Source: Monilinia fructicola (Eukaryota > Ascomycota > Leotiomycetes > Helotiales > Sclerotiniaceae). From it: a stretch of DNA of 64,000 bases. The DNA lies in NCBI GenBank assembly GCA_008692225.1, contig VICG01000002.1, positions 3,205,001 through 3,269,000 on the forward strand. The letters run 5' to 3'. The notes under the pieces are model-generated. The model was not told the DNA's origin. It saw only the letters and a list, made by a program, of their open reading frames with translations, and did no database searches. Of this stretch, positions 24,210-33,988 are shown piece by piece (within the stretch, counting starts at the first letter, position 1; each line of letters opens with the position of its first letter). Both the position numbers and the translations under genes were made by a program.

Positions 24210-25196
24210 TCACAAATCCATAATATCCCCTCTCGTTCTGGAAAACGTACTCGGCATAGCAACCATAGCGATTCCATCAAGTTTCTCAACTACTGGTTCG
24301 TTAGTATCATCAACTTCGCCTTCTCCTTCTCCCTCTCCCTCTCCCTCCTGCTCGCCCAGCCTAGTATTCCCAACTGTCTTATTCTCTTCCTCGGCCCTAA
24401 ACGTCGAAATGACCGCATCCGTAACAACACGGTCTCCGTGCGCAACTACAACATCTACAATATGTGTGCCTGTTTCATCAGTTGCAACATCTTCCATCTC
24501 ATCGTCCTGATCCTCATCTTCTTCTTCAGTTGTTCCCAGCATATCATGTTTGAATTGAGAATACTCATCCACGAGATCGAAGTAATCAGCGCGAAGGTTT
24601 GCATGTTCTTGCTGGAGCTTCTCGAACTCACTTTTGTAGTCTACTTTGCTTCCATCGTTGGAGGTATCAGACCCTGAATCCGAGAAAACTTCGTCATCAT
24701 CGATGAAGCTATTCATTTCGTATTCCTCGGTGAGAACGATCTGGGAATCTTCGTCTTGAGTATCGTATGCAGAGGATTGATAATCGAGATGCTCTTGCCC
24801 AATCAATGCACGGGCTTCTTCGGGTTCAGCCTCGCTTTCATCTTCTCCATTCTCATAGATACGAGGAAAGGCCCCTGGGAAGTCGAATTCTTCATAGAAT
24901 GGACTAGCCCCCCTGTCACAACCAGTGCAGAAACCAGATATGAGATTGAGCGTTCCAGCCTTGTGTTCCCAAATCTCATGATTACACTCTGTGCATCGAA
25001 GGATGTTATCTATTGGGTCATGAATGCCGAGCTCAATGCATCCACTTGAGGAGTGGTCATTGTCGGTAGGATAGTCACTGCCGTTATCACCATAGTCGCT
25101 TCCTGCAAGCTCTCGATCTTTTACGAGCGTGAGACCATCTTGATTATTGATGTCTTCGGTATCACTGCTGACTTCCGGTTGAGAGAGTTCAGACAT
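24210..25196 (-). CDS. Acidic protein with four-cysteine zinc-ribbon-like motif, about 328 aa
   Basis: Unrecognised. First ATG of the frame at 25196 (MSELSQPEVSSDTED); the open frame extends further upstream without another ATG. Residues ~70-105 contain two CxxC pairs (RCTECNHEIW and GFCTGCDRGASP) about 20 residues apart, a spacing able to bind one zinc. The rest is very acidic (EEEDEDQDDEMEDV) with a short coiled coil (EFEKLQQEHANLRADYFDLV). A (GE)n run near the C-terminus is translated from a GAGGGA microsatellite. No membrane segment. It may instead be the 3' part of a larger gene that includes the open frame at 25228-25747 (see there). The CxxC pairs could equally belong to a degraded RING or ribbon fold. 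Confidence 0.55.
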   Translation of the reverse strand: MSELSQPEVSSDTEDINNQDGLTLVKDRELAGSDYGDNGSDYPTDNDHSSSGCIELGIHDPIDNILRCTECNHEIWEHKAGTLNLISGFCTGCDRGASPFYEEFDFPGAFPRIYENGEDESEAEPEEARALIGQEHLDYQSSAYDTQDEDSQIVLTEEYEMNSFIDDDEVFSDSGSDTSNDGSKVDYKSEFEKLQQEHANLRADYFDLVDEYSQFKHDMLGTTEEEDEDQDDEMEDVATDETGTHIVDVVVAHGDRVVTDAVISTFRAEEENKTVGNTRLGEQEGEGEGEGEGEVDDTNEPVVEKLDGIAMVAMPSTFSRTRGDIMDL

Positions 25197-25227
25197 GCTA
25201 TGTAATAGTCTGGCAGAGTTCCATGGC

Positions 25228-25747
25228 CTAGCTTGACTTGAGTGGGATTTGTTTTGAATACGATATGGCTTGTCTGAACTCCCGATCAAGGAATTGCAGT
25301 GGTGATAACAGCTTATCTGTATAGAGATCAGGGTCTATTTCCTCAATCGAATCCGCATCCACACTGGTTTGAAATTCCAACAAACTATCGAGAGCTTGTT
25401 TAGAAAGCGTCCTCATAGTCATGTGTAACCCAGACAGAATCATAGGTGAAACCAGCTGATCAACCTTTTTAACCATAGATCCTAAAACTGGCAACGCCTG
25501 GGCTATGTATGTTTCAACGCCTATATCACCAGCACTGAGGGCCAAAAACGCTATGATTGCTTGGTTGCAGAGTGCAGGAGCATTTCCGAGTAGAGCAACC
25601 AGTGTTTTGAGTGGCAATCTCAAGTCAGTACCGCCTCTGATAGAATTGTCATCCGGAGCTAAGCTTTGTTGTTCAGAGCCTGCAGCAGAGAACTTGAAGG
25701 TGTAAGTGAGTTCGATGAAGTTGTGCCATCCATCTGGGATTCATCAC
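25228..25747 (-). other. Unassigned open frame with protein-like sequence
   Basis: Open from just after a stop at ~25748 to a stop at 25228, with no usable ATG at its start. The translation is not low complexity: it begins IPDGWHNFIELTYTFKFSA. It continues through hydrophobic helices (LVALLGNAPALCNQAIIAFL, IAQALPVLGSMVKKVDQLV) and a regular acidic stretch (DADSIEEIDPDLYTDKLL). It overlaps the last 30 codons of the Artemis-like gene in another frame and ends just inside the upstream extension of the acidic CxxC gene. Single-base corrections at either end, of the type needed elsewhere in this window, would fuse it to one or both neighbours. It may be a missing exon or a separate gene. Confidence 0.4.
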
Positions 25748-27853
25748 TAAGTCGAACACGCTTCAACTGCGGTGGACTCATCATATCTATGGTTGGTCTT
25801 CTTCGCAAGGTCTGACTGCTTGAGCTCGGGCCTAGACCTGCCGTGGCTAAGTCAAGTGCTTGATCGGTGCTAGCCACACCCTTTTGGGATGTCGGTGCTG
25901 GTGGTGAGGTAATTATTTCTTCCGACCAACCGGGTGATAGCTTTCCGCTTGGGGTGCCGAAATTCTTCTGGTCTGGAAATGGTGTAGAAGGCCCATCTTC
26001 TGGCGCCCACCTAGATGCTATCAAGGTAAATTCCTCAGATTGATCTTTCGAAATTGAAGAAGATCTAGATACGACAGTTGTCTGCGTTTGTTGACTTGTC
26101 ATTTCCTTTTCAGCAGCGAGCGTGTTGACCAAGTGTCGCATTTCGCTATCATGTCGAAAGATAGAAGCAGAGCAATGATTGCCGAAAAGCTTTTCCATGC
26201 TTAGTCCTGTAGGGTAATTAGTTTGATATGAAGTTTCGAGAAGTACTTAACCGATCGCGACATCAAAAATGATCAAACAACCGAGAGCATTTCACGTACC
26301 TTCATGCCACCCCTCTTCATCCACTGTACATGGATACACATCTTTGGGCTTGAAAATTTTAACAAGGTCAAGAAGCTCGGGGTATGACGAGTGGCGTGAG
26401 TATGGAAATGTAATTAGTTTAGGTAGACCATTGTTTCGCGAAGAATAATCTCGCCTCTCATCAGGCTCCTCATTGGAATTCTGAGCCAATTTTCGTAAAA
26501 GAGATTCACCAAGGTGCTTTAAAGAGATGTGATCACCACCACTTGGTATACCATCTAGTGATATGGCCTCTGAATTAGATGATAGTTCGGCGAGAAGCAT
26601 ACGCCTAATGTCTTCAACAGTGGGTTTGTCCGTCTCCGCGAAGCTAGGAATCATTAGTCGTGGCCAAGTTGAAGTAAAGTGGAAAGGAGGTTCAAACTAA
26701 CACTATCTCCAACAACTCTTTAATCTCATCAGGATCCATTGCAACTTCATGACTAGGTACTAGATCACCCCAACCACCTCCAATACCAACTTCTGCTACC
26801 TCGACTCCAGATGGTAGTCGAGTGATGATTGGTCGAATCAAAACAACATCATCTTCCTCATAGGCTGAGCAACCCATACCCTTCTCACAGCTGTGGATTC
26901 GTACATCTTTGTCTGTGGTAAGACAGCCTTCTTTTGGACTATTACCAACAATACAACCAGCCAAAACAGGGCCCTCTGGTGCTAGAAAGTGCAATTGACC
27001 ATCAGAAACTTCTTGGCGTAATGATTGGTATAATTTGATCTTGTATTTGTCCACGTGAATCTGCGAGTCAAGTGTTCGTGACAATGCAGCCCAAACATCT
27101 TCGTACCCGAATGTCCAAGCAGAGAAATGAAACTTTGTATCTGGTGGATATTTTCTAACTTTGCCAATCAATTCTTTCAGACCATCAGACTTTGTCGGGA
27201 ATGCCATGGGGCCAGTATTGCTTGTATCGAGATAGATGCAGTCGATAGTCTTCATCCCACTGGTGTACTCAATTAAGAACGGATTTCGGGTCAGATTGTT
27301 GACGAACCATGCTTCGGATCGAATATCACCAGTATATAACACGGCAGAATTCTCGCGCGCTCAAACAAAAACATCACTGCACCCGTACAGTGATTAGCAT
27401 CGAATAACGTGATTCTAACTTCATTTCTCGGCGCCAGCTCAATCAACGTGGGAGTCTCCAATGGGATTGGCTTCAAAACACGCTTCAGATGTTTGTAAGT
27501 TTTCTTTTCCTTCTCTAAAATGCCCTTCGCCAAGTTCAAACGATCTCTTCTCTTCTCAAGTCTCACCAGGATTTCCTTGGTTGCAGCCGAGCAGTATACA
27601 AAAGGCAATCGAATACGATCGTTATCAAGTCCATCGAGATGGTCGCTATGAACATGGCTTAAGAAACATGCCAATGGAGCTGAACGTCCTGGAATATTCC
27701 GGAAGTGATCGACTGTTACAACATCAGTTTCAATTTCATATAAAAATTGCTGACACATCTGATATACCATAGCTCCTGTCTTCTGAATGGTTTTGATTTT
27801 CACATACCACGAATGTCAGGAAATTCAGGAATATACCCGTTGAATGTCGACAT
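25659..27853 (-). CDS. Artemis/SNM1-type metallo-beta-lactamase DNA-repair nuclease, frame interrupted
   Basis: Beta-CASP nuclease of the SNM1/Pso2/Artemis group, acting on DNA ends and crosslinks. Four exons: 27853-27808, 27712-26702, 26643-26300 and 26206-25659. The introns have donors GTATGT, GTTAGT and GTACGT and are in phase. Product about 648 aa. The start MSTFNGYIPEFPDIR-VDHFR leads into the catalytic HxHxDH motif (LACFLSHVHSDHLDGL, ~31-46), then DANHCTGAVMFLF and VLYTGDIRSEAW. The beta-CASP part includes the ITFPYSRHSSYPEL block and KDVYPCTVDEEGWHEG. The tail is Ser/Pro-rich and disordered. At 27354-27360 a CGCGCGC run breaks the frame. Removing one CG gives FLFE-RENSAVLYTGD, the length expected of the family. 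The 95-nt first intron hides the short first exon. Artemis rather than Pso2 is inferred from the near-N-terminal catalytic motif. Confidence 0.88.
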
Positions 27854-28211
27854 TTTGAAGAGTTTGTCCTCTTATCTTTAATTGACAGAGTATCTCATGT
27901 TAAAATGCTATCGCCCCAGTTCTTGAAAGCAGTTTGGAACTTTGAATATAAATACCTAGGTATATGAAGAAGGATACGGTGCCGCACTTGATGCAAACGC
28001 GACAAGCAAACGCGCTAGAACAGGATATCACGTGATGTAAGTGGCAGCCTCTTGGAATGCGGAGAGCGACACCATCGCTTAATAAGGATTATATTAACCA
28101 ATGAGATTGATAGAATCTATAAGCTGACCTTTATTATTAAGGTATATTATACGGATCATCCCTATGTAACATCGCTTTCCTGCAGCCCGGAGTCTCCAGC
28201 AAGGGGATAAT
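27854..28211. promoter_or_regulatory. Upstream region of the Artemis-like gene
   Basis: Contains TACCTAGGTA (27953-27962) and the palindrome ATCACGTGAT (28027-28036), an E-box/CDE1-like bHLH site 174 bp upstream of the start codon. The element at 28212 begins immediately after. Confidence 0.45.
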
Positions 28212-28250
28212 CGAGCTCCCTGTATCGTGCACGTCCCTGTATCTTGCACG
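28212..28250 (+). repeat. Left terminal inverted repeat
   Basis: 39-bp arm containing two tandem copies of a 17-bp CCCTGTATC-type unit. Reverse complement of 29621-29659 except one transition. Confidence 0.85.
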
Positions 28251-29620
28251 CTTTTCAAAAAGTCGAAAATTAACAAATAAAATTAATTAATAAAAAACCT
28301 ATAAATATTATAATATAAAATTTAAATACTTATATATTTTTAGTAATTTTGAATAATATTATAAAAAGAAAACTTATAAAATTAAATGTATTTAAATATT
28401 AATTATAATTTTAAAAATGTATATTTCAATTATTATAAAAAATTCAATAACTTTTTATAAATTATAAAAAATAAATATTTTTATTTAAATAATATTTTTT
28501 TATAATATAAAACTTTATATTAACAAAAAAAACTAGAATTTTTTATAAATATTTAAAGATTATATTAAATATAATCTATTAAAAATTGATAATTAAAAAA
28601 ATATTTATTAAAAATAGTTTTATTATAACAAATTAAAAGTAATTTAATAAAAAAAATAAAATTTTATATAAATATTGATTAAAAATTTTATATTTATTAA
28701 AAAAATTAAGAATTTAATAATAAAAAAAATAAAGAATATATTATAAAGAATATAAAGAAAGCTTATTATCTTTATATTATATAATATATAATACTTTTTT
28801 TTAACAAAATTTTTGTTGTTTTGTAATACATATAAATAAATTAAAATTTTTATTAAAAAAATTTAAAGATATATTATGAATTTAATTTAATATCGAATTT
28901 AAAGGATTTGTTTTTTAATATTAGTATTATTTTTCTTATACTAATCATTATAGAAAATCAACAATTTGAACTATAAAATTTTTATTTAAAACAATTATAT
29001 AATTTTTTATTTTAAAAAAACTTATATATATAATAAATTTATAAGATAATAAATACTATATATTATTTTTATACAATATAATATATAATTATATTCTTAA
29101 ATTTTAATTTTACTTTATTTTTTATATTATTTAAAATTTTAAATAATTATTTAAATTTAATTTAAAATAAGTTTTTATAATTAAAAACTATTTTTATATA
29201 ATTTTTTTATATATTTATTTGATTAAGTTTTATACTTATTAATATTATTATTATAAGATATTTTTTTTAATTATTTTATTTTTGTATTAAATTTTCTTTA
29301 TTTTTTATTTTTAAAATTTAATATAAAAATCAAATTATAATATTTTTAAGAAATTTAAGAAACAAATCTTAAATCATAAATAATAAAAATATTAAAAAAT
29401 AAAATATAATCTTTAAAAATCTTATATTCTTTATTTTATTAATAAAATATTAATTTAACTTTTTTATTATTTTATTAATATTAATTTCAACATTATATGA
29501 TATTTTATATTTAAAATTTTTTGATTATAATCTATTTATTTTAATTTATTGTTATATAAAATTTCAGATCATTTTATTGATTAATTAATTTATAATTATT
29601 TATTTTCGAAAATGTTAAAA

Positions 29621-29659
29621 CGTGCAAGATACAGGGACGTGCATGATACAGGGAGCTCG
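29621..29659 (-). repeat. Right terminal inverted repeat
   Basis: Reverse complement of the left arm with a single G/A difference in the outer copy of its internal tandem unit. Confidence 0.85.
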
Positions 29660-30149
29660 GTTAAAGTCTCGGGTCAGGTTACTGTACTATCAACTCTGAA
29701 TGTCACTTCACTTCAATCTACTTCAATGTTTTCGTGGTCAAGTGAACACAAGAGGAGAGCATATTGGATTTGGCTTTTATTGTATAAGGTTAACCTAAGT
29801 TTCTATTGTCCAGGTGTAGGTTGAGACTTGATGCCACCAATGAAGTTTATATATTACATACTCCCTAGGTATCTATTCTATCTACAGAGTAGATATACTC
29901 GAGTGGCTAAGTATTAATCTTCGACATGTTAATAAGCGTTTAGCCTTTTAGACATTCACCGAAAAACACATAATCGAGTCAATAATTTCTTCTGTTTGTG
30001 AATTCATCATTTTGAATGTTCAACTTTTCGATGCACAATTAAATCTTATACGTATGACTAACTAAACTGCTAACTAGTATCTACAATAGCAGGGGCGAAC
30101 ATAGATCATATAAAAGCATATTGATCAATGTTCAACAAATTGCCGCAAC
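29660..30149. other. Intergenic spacer
   Basis: 3' flank of the gene ending at 30150 and flank of the inverted-repeat element. No gene seen. Confidence 0.5.
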
Positions 30150-32896
30150 CTACAAACATCGTCTTTTATCCCTTCTTCCGCTATCTTCATCGCACTCAGC
30201 AGCTTGCGAACTCCTCTTCTGATTGGCTTTTGCCGCTCCTTCCTTCAACAAATCATCCAGATCCAGGTCCATCTCCATGCCCATAAGTCTTTGATCACGT
30301 CTTCTTCCATACGCGTTGCTCATATCCGCTAAGCTTGTTGCGCTTCTGATGTCTTTGATCGAACGAACCCACTCTTCAAGAAAAGCATCGTGCTTATCGA
30401 GAACATTGTTTCGCGTCTTGGTATCTACTCGAAGCATTATAGGAAATGGATAACTTGTGAGGTAAATATTATACGGCCTGGCCTCAAAAATGGTACTGCA
30501 GGCAAGCGCATTTTCAGTGTCGTCGAATTCAGCCATGGTCGATTGATAGGTCTGAATCTCACGAGAGAAGAACTCACAGAGGTCACCAAATTTTCCTGGA
30601 CAACGAATCTTCTTCCCATTGACATGTACCACGGCTTGATAATTGATCTAAAATAGTCAGATATTAGATATTGCTAGCGAAAAGCTGTCTTTGGTAGAAT
30701 AAATGGGGGCTAGATGGAACATTTGAATGCCTAAGAAACACTGGAATAATGAAGGGCGTCAAAGAGATATATGTAACATTCTAGGATTGTACTCACAGTA
30801 GTCATTGTGTCATGGGTCTTGAACTGGGTCCAAAAATGGTCAAGTTTGATTAGATGATCAGAGTATATCATCTTCTTCCAGACTTCAAGAAACTTGTACG
30901 CTCTATCGAGTGCTACGTTGTCTCCGGGCTGATATGGCTCAATGGTAAGCCTGAGGTGCTCAGACGCATCATCAATATCTGAGAATGTTAGTTTTATAAC
31001 TAAAGCCAGTAACTGAAATAGAAGGAAACTCAAGAAGCACTCACATTCTATCGTTACCCCCGAGAGCTCTTTGAACCGATTTGAACGACCCATCCCATTC
31101 TCCCAAGAGGGCACGGAAAATGGTATTCCTTCTGATAACCACATCTCTAGTCCCTTCAACCGGATTCTTTTCGCTCTGCACGTTGGAGATATTGCTTATA
31201 GTTCTTGTGTGAGCCTTCAGGCGAGCCGAATCAGAGGTTTCAGACGTCCTTGTTGTACGCCCCATCAGTCCTTTATTAGGTAATGCCTCGGGAAACCTTC
31301 TTGGCATCTCGGGGCTTGATCCAAAGGGGATGACGGCACCGCCAAGCTTTCCTGTTTGATCAAATGAATTCCTGCCATTAGAAGAAGCCCGCGACTGATT
31401 GAAGTTGATGTCTCGCACGTTGTTTGCTGAACGGAATTGATCACGGTTTGAGTTAGCCAAGAGGTCATCTCCAACTGATGCTGTAAACTTGAATTTCTTG
31501 CTAACTGCTTGAGGTGGGGGTGCCATCGAGGTATTACCTGTATGTTTGCCCGATGGGTTTTCATCCGAGAGGGGAAATGCTGGTGGTTTCTCACTTAACC
31601 AAGGAAATGGCTCTTTTTGGAAGATTCTCTCCCAAGTTAATTTATCAGCGAGCCACTAAAGGAGGACGTCAGCATTTTTCTCTGCATGAAAGTTAACTCT
31701 TCGAGGGGATACAGCCAAGTATGTTTGATGAATTGACAGGAAGAAATGAGAAGGACTTACATGCTTAAGAAGACGGTCGACTTCAGAGTAATTCTCTCTC
31801 ACTTCATCCCTACTCTTTTGCAGAGTACGAAAGAACGCATGTCGGAGAAAATCACCACCTCTAGCCAGTGCTTTCTTTTCCATGAAACTTTCTTTGGGCT
31901 CGTAAGTAGATGAATGTGAGCGTTCCAAATATTCTTGTGATTGGATTGCCCTGCCCTTTATTGCCGAGTCATAGGGTCTAATTGCTCCATAACCTCCCCT
32001 CGGTCCAGTTGGAGGCGACCTGGATCTACGCCAACTTGCACCATGTTGTGCCTGCCAACTGCCACCAGATCGCCAACCGTGCCTGGACTGATCCTCGCCA
32101 TGGCGGCGAGGATATCTAGTGGAAGGTTGGTCCGTGGAAGAAAGGAGGACGTATGACCTGGGCGGCTCATTGCATGGAAATACACCATTTTGGCGAACTA
32201 ACGGCATAGTATTAGCATTAATAGATTCCCGGTCTTGGGCGAGTACATACAATTGGATGTCCAGACTTTGTTACCGGACATCCAGTTTTGCCAGTCCGGA
32301 TTTTCGCGTGGATACCTTCGTTTGGTATTCTCCAGTGCCTCTTTGTAGGACACCAATATCTTGGAATTTCCAGCTGCAGTAAGCAGTATATCTTCGATCT
32401 TGAGTGATAAGGTAGGCTTGGGCTTGTCAGGTAGGCTTGATTGATCGACTTTCTTGTCCGGCAATTCTATAATCTCGCCGGACTCCGAACCCATTGTTTT
32501 GGCCTCCAAGGGAGCCTGCATTGTGGTGAGGGTAGTACTTGAGGTATTGCTGGGGGTAGTGATGGGGGAAGTGCCTGGCCAAGGATCCTCAGGAACTATC
32601 ATTTGGTTAGAAGTGCCTTGACTATTGAGTTATCCACTCAACGAAAACTCACAAAATTGTTTCCACTAGAGTGCCGGTACCTGTGAGTATTCTCCTTTCA
32701 CATAATTAATTGGATCAGATGGACTCACAACAGAATATTCAGCTCTTCCTAATGCCCAAGATTCCGCGCAATGCGGATTTTCTTCATACACTTGGCTCAA
32801 TTTTTGCTGAAAGTGTGTGGTAATCTCAGAGATCTGAATACCCTTTTCAGTAGCCATCTTGGCCATTAGATCTTGCTGAGTTTTATAAAGCCCCAT
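30150..32896 (-). CDS. Uncharacterised six-exon protein, about 747 aa
   Basis: Not recognised. Exons 32896-32681, 32587-32275, 32197-31761, 31655-31058, 30978-30797 and 30647-30150; all phases close without any indel. Donors are GTACCG, GTAACA, GTAAGT, GTAACG and GTGAGT. The N-terminus is MGLYKTQQDLMAKMATEKG; a possible small domain contains NPDWQNWMSG. The middle is Arg/Ser/Gly-rich and disordered (RRHGEDQSRHGW, SRSPPTGPRGG). Folded segments follow (LRHAFFRTLQKSRDEV, WLADKLTWERIFQK, YKFLEVWKKMIYSDHLIKLD). The basic C-terminus resembles a nuclear-localisation signal (RRDKRRCL). The first intron's boundaries are least certain; the others are well supported. Nuclear location is inferred from composition only. 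Confidence 0.65.
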
Positions 32897-33988
32897 TTTG
32901 CAAAGATGAAGGCGCGTTGTTTGTTTATTGTGTTTTGGAAGGTGCATTATTGTCGAAAATAAGTTTGTGTACTCAAATACTCTTTTCCTCGGTTATTTCA
33001 AAAGCGGCAGGAACATTACTTCTTCCACTGAACTGGAAGCTGCGACCAGTAGGATAGCAGGTAACTGTGAATGTCCAATCAAAGTTGAAACAATGAGAGA
33101 CTTGGGTGGGTTATGCTTGAGGCTGAAGGAAGCGGGTGTGCATCTTGTTACGCTCTTCATACTACTACTCTCCAGAAATTTCCCCCAAGTAGATCTCGAA
33201 TGTTCAAATCCTATCTATTCAAACCATTCATTATAAAGCCTAGACTTGAGGACATCCAGATGATATCCAAACATGGAAAAGACCCCAGCCATCACACAGC
33301 TCCAAGGCTTCTAACAATCTATTTCATTTTTATCAGCTGGTTTCGAAGTGAGCTCTAGACGTTCAAATCAAATGGTAACAATGAAAAAGACATCCTTTTC
33401 AATCCATCTACATAGGCAGTCTGCTTAAACTCTATTATCAAGCCCAGCATCCCAACCTTTCTACAAACCTCCAAAGTACTTTAAACATCAAAGATAACTT
33501 CAAACACTACAGGATTTCTTAAGCAAAAGACATCCAAACAAAACAATCCCTGGTGAAGTGTATACAGATGCTATGCGGCCACCCGTGGGAGGAGCTATCA
33601 CATTGACATATCATATCCTTTCATGGATGTGCATGCATGCTACAAGGTATCTTGTGTAACTCATAAGCTACTTCAAAGATTCTTGATACTCTTCAGCCGT
33701 TTTATATTTTCATCCCCTCCTCGAAAAATGATCAGGATGATTGGTTCAATACAAATCACTTGAAAATCACCAAAATCAGCTCAACCACAGCCAGGAACAT
33801 GGATTTGAAAAGATATAATGATATGAAAGAGCTTAATTCTCGTCCCTGGAGCTCTTTCCTTTACGCTATAACTGCAAAACTAATGCAACCACCCGTGCGT
33901 GAACTCCACCTCTGCCTACTGAACCGATATGCAGCTGAGAAAAATACCCGCCCCCATGCAAACTGATCATTGGTAGTAGTATACAAGC
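32897..33988. other. Intergenic spacer
   Basis: About 1.1 kb holding the 5' flank of the six-exon gene and the 3' flank of NGG1. Open frames are short and lack protein-like composition. No repeats of note. Confidence 0.5.

Larger units (their letters stand above)
28212..29659. mobile_element. Degenerate AT-saturated transposon with compound inverted repeats
   Basis: The ends are inverted repeats: left from 28212 (CGAGCTCCCTGTATC...), right ending 29659, matching over ~39 bp with one difference (CGTGC versus CATGC) and more loosely for ~20 bp inward. Each arm has an internal tandem duplication of CCCTGTATCNTGCACG. Between the arms about 1.37 kb is almost pure A/T with no ORF, in contrast to the flanks. 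Known RIP biology (C-to-T mutation of duplicated DNA) explains such composition. The GC-normal arms and the sharp boundary suggest the arms escaped or were conserved. No clear target-site duplication was found, so the superfamily is open. Confidence 0.8.

Noticed and set aside
31030..31070. Apparent +1 frameshift at GGGGG in the six-exon gene
   Set aside because: A GTAACG donor within the G run splices in phase to the next exon (ALG-D-IDDASEHL), so no indel is needed.
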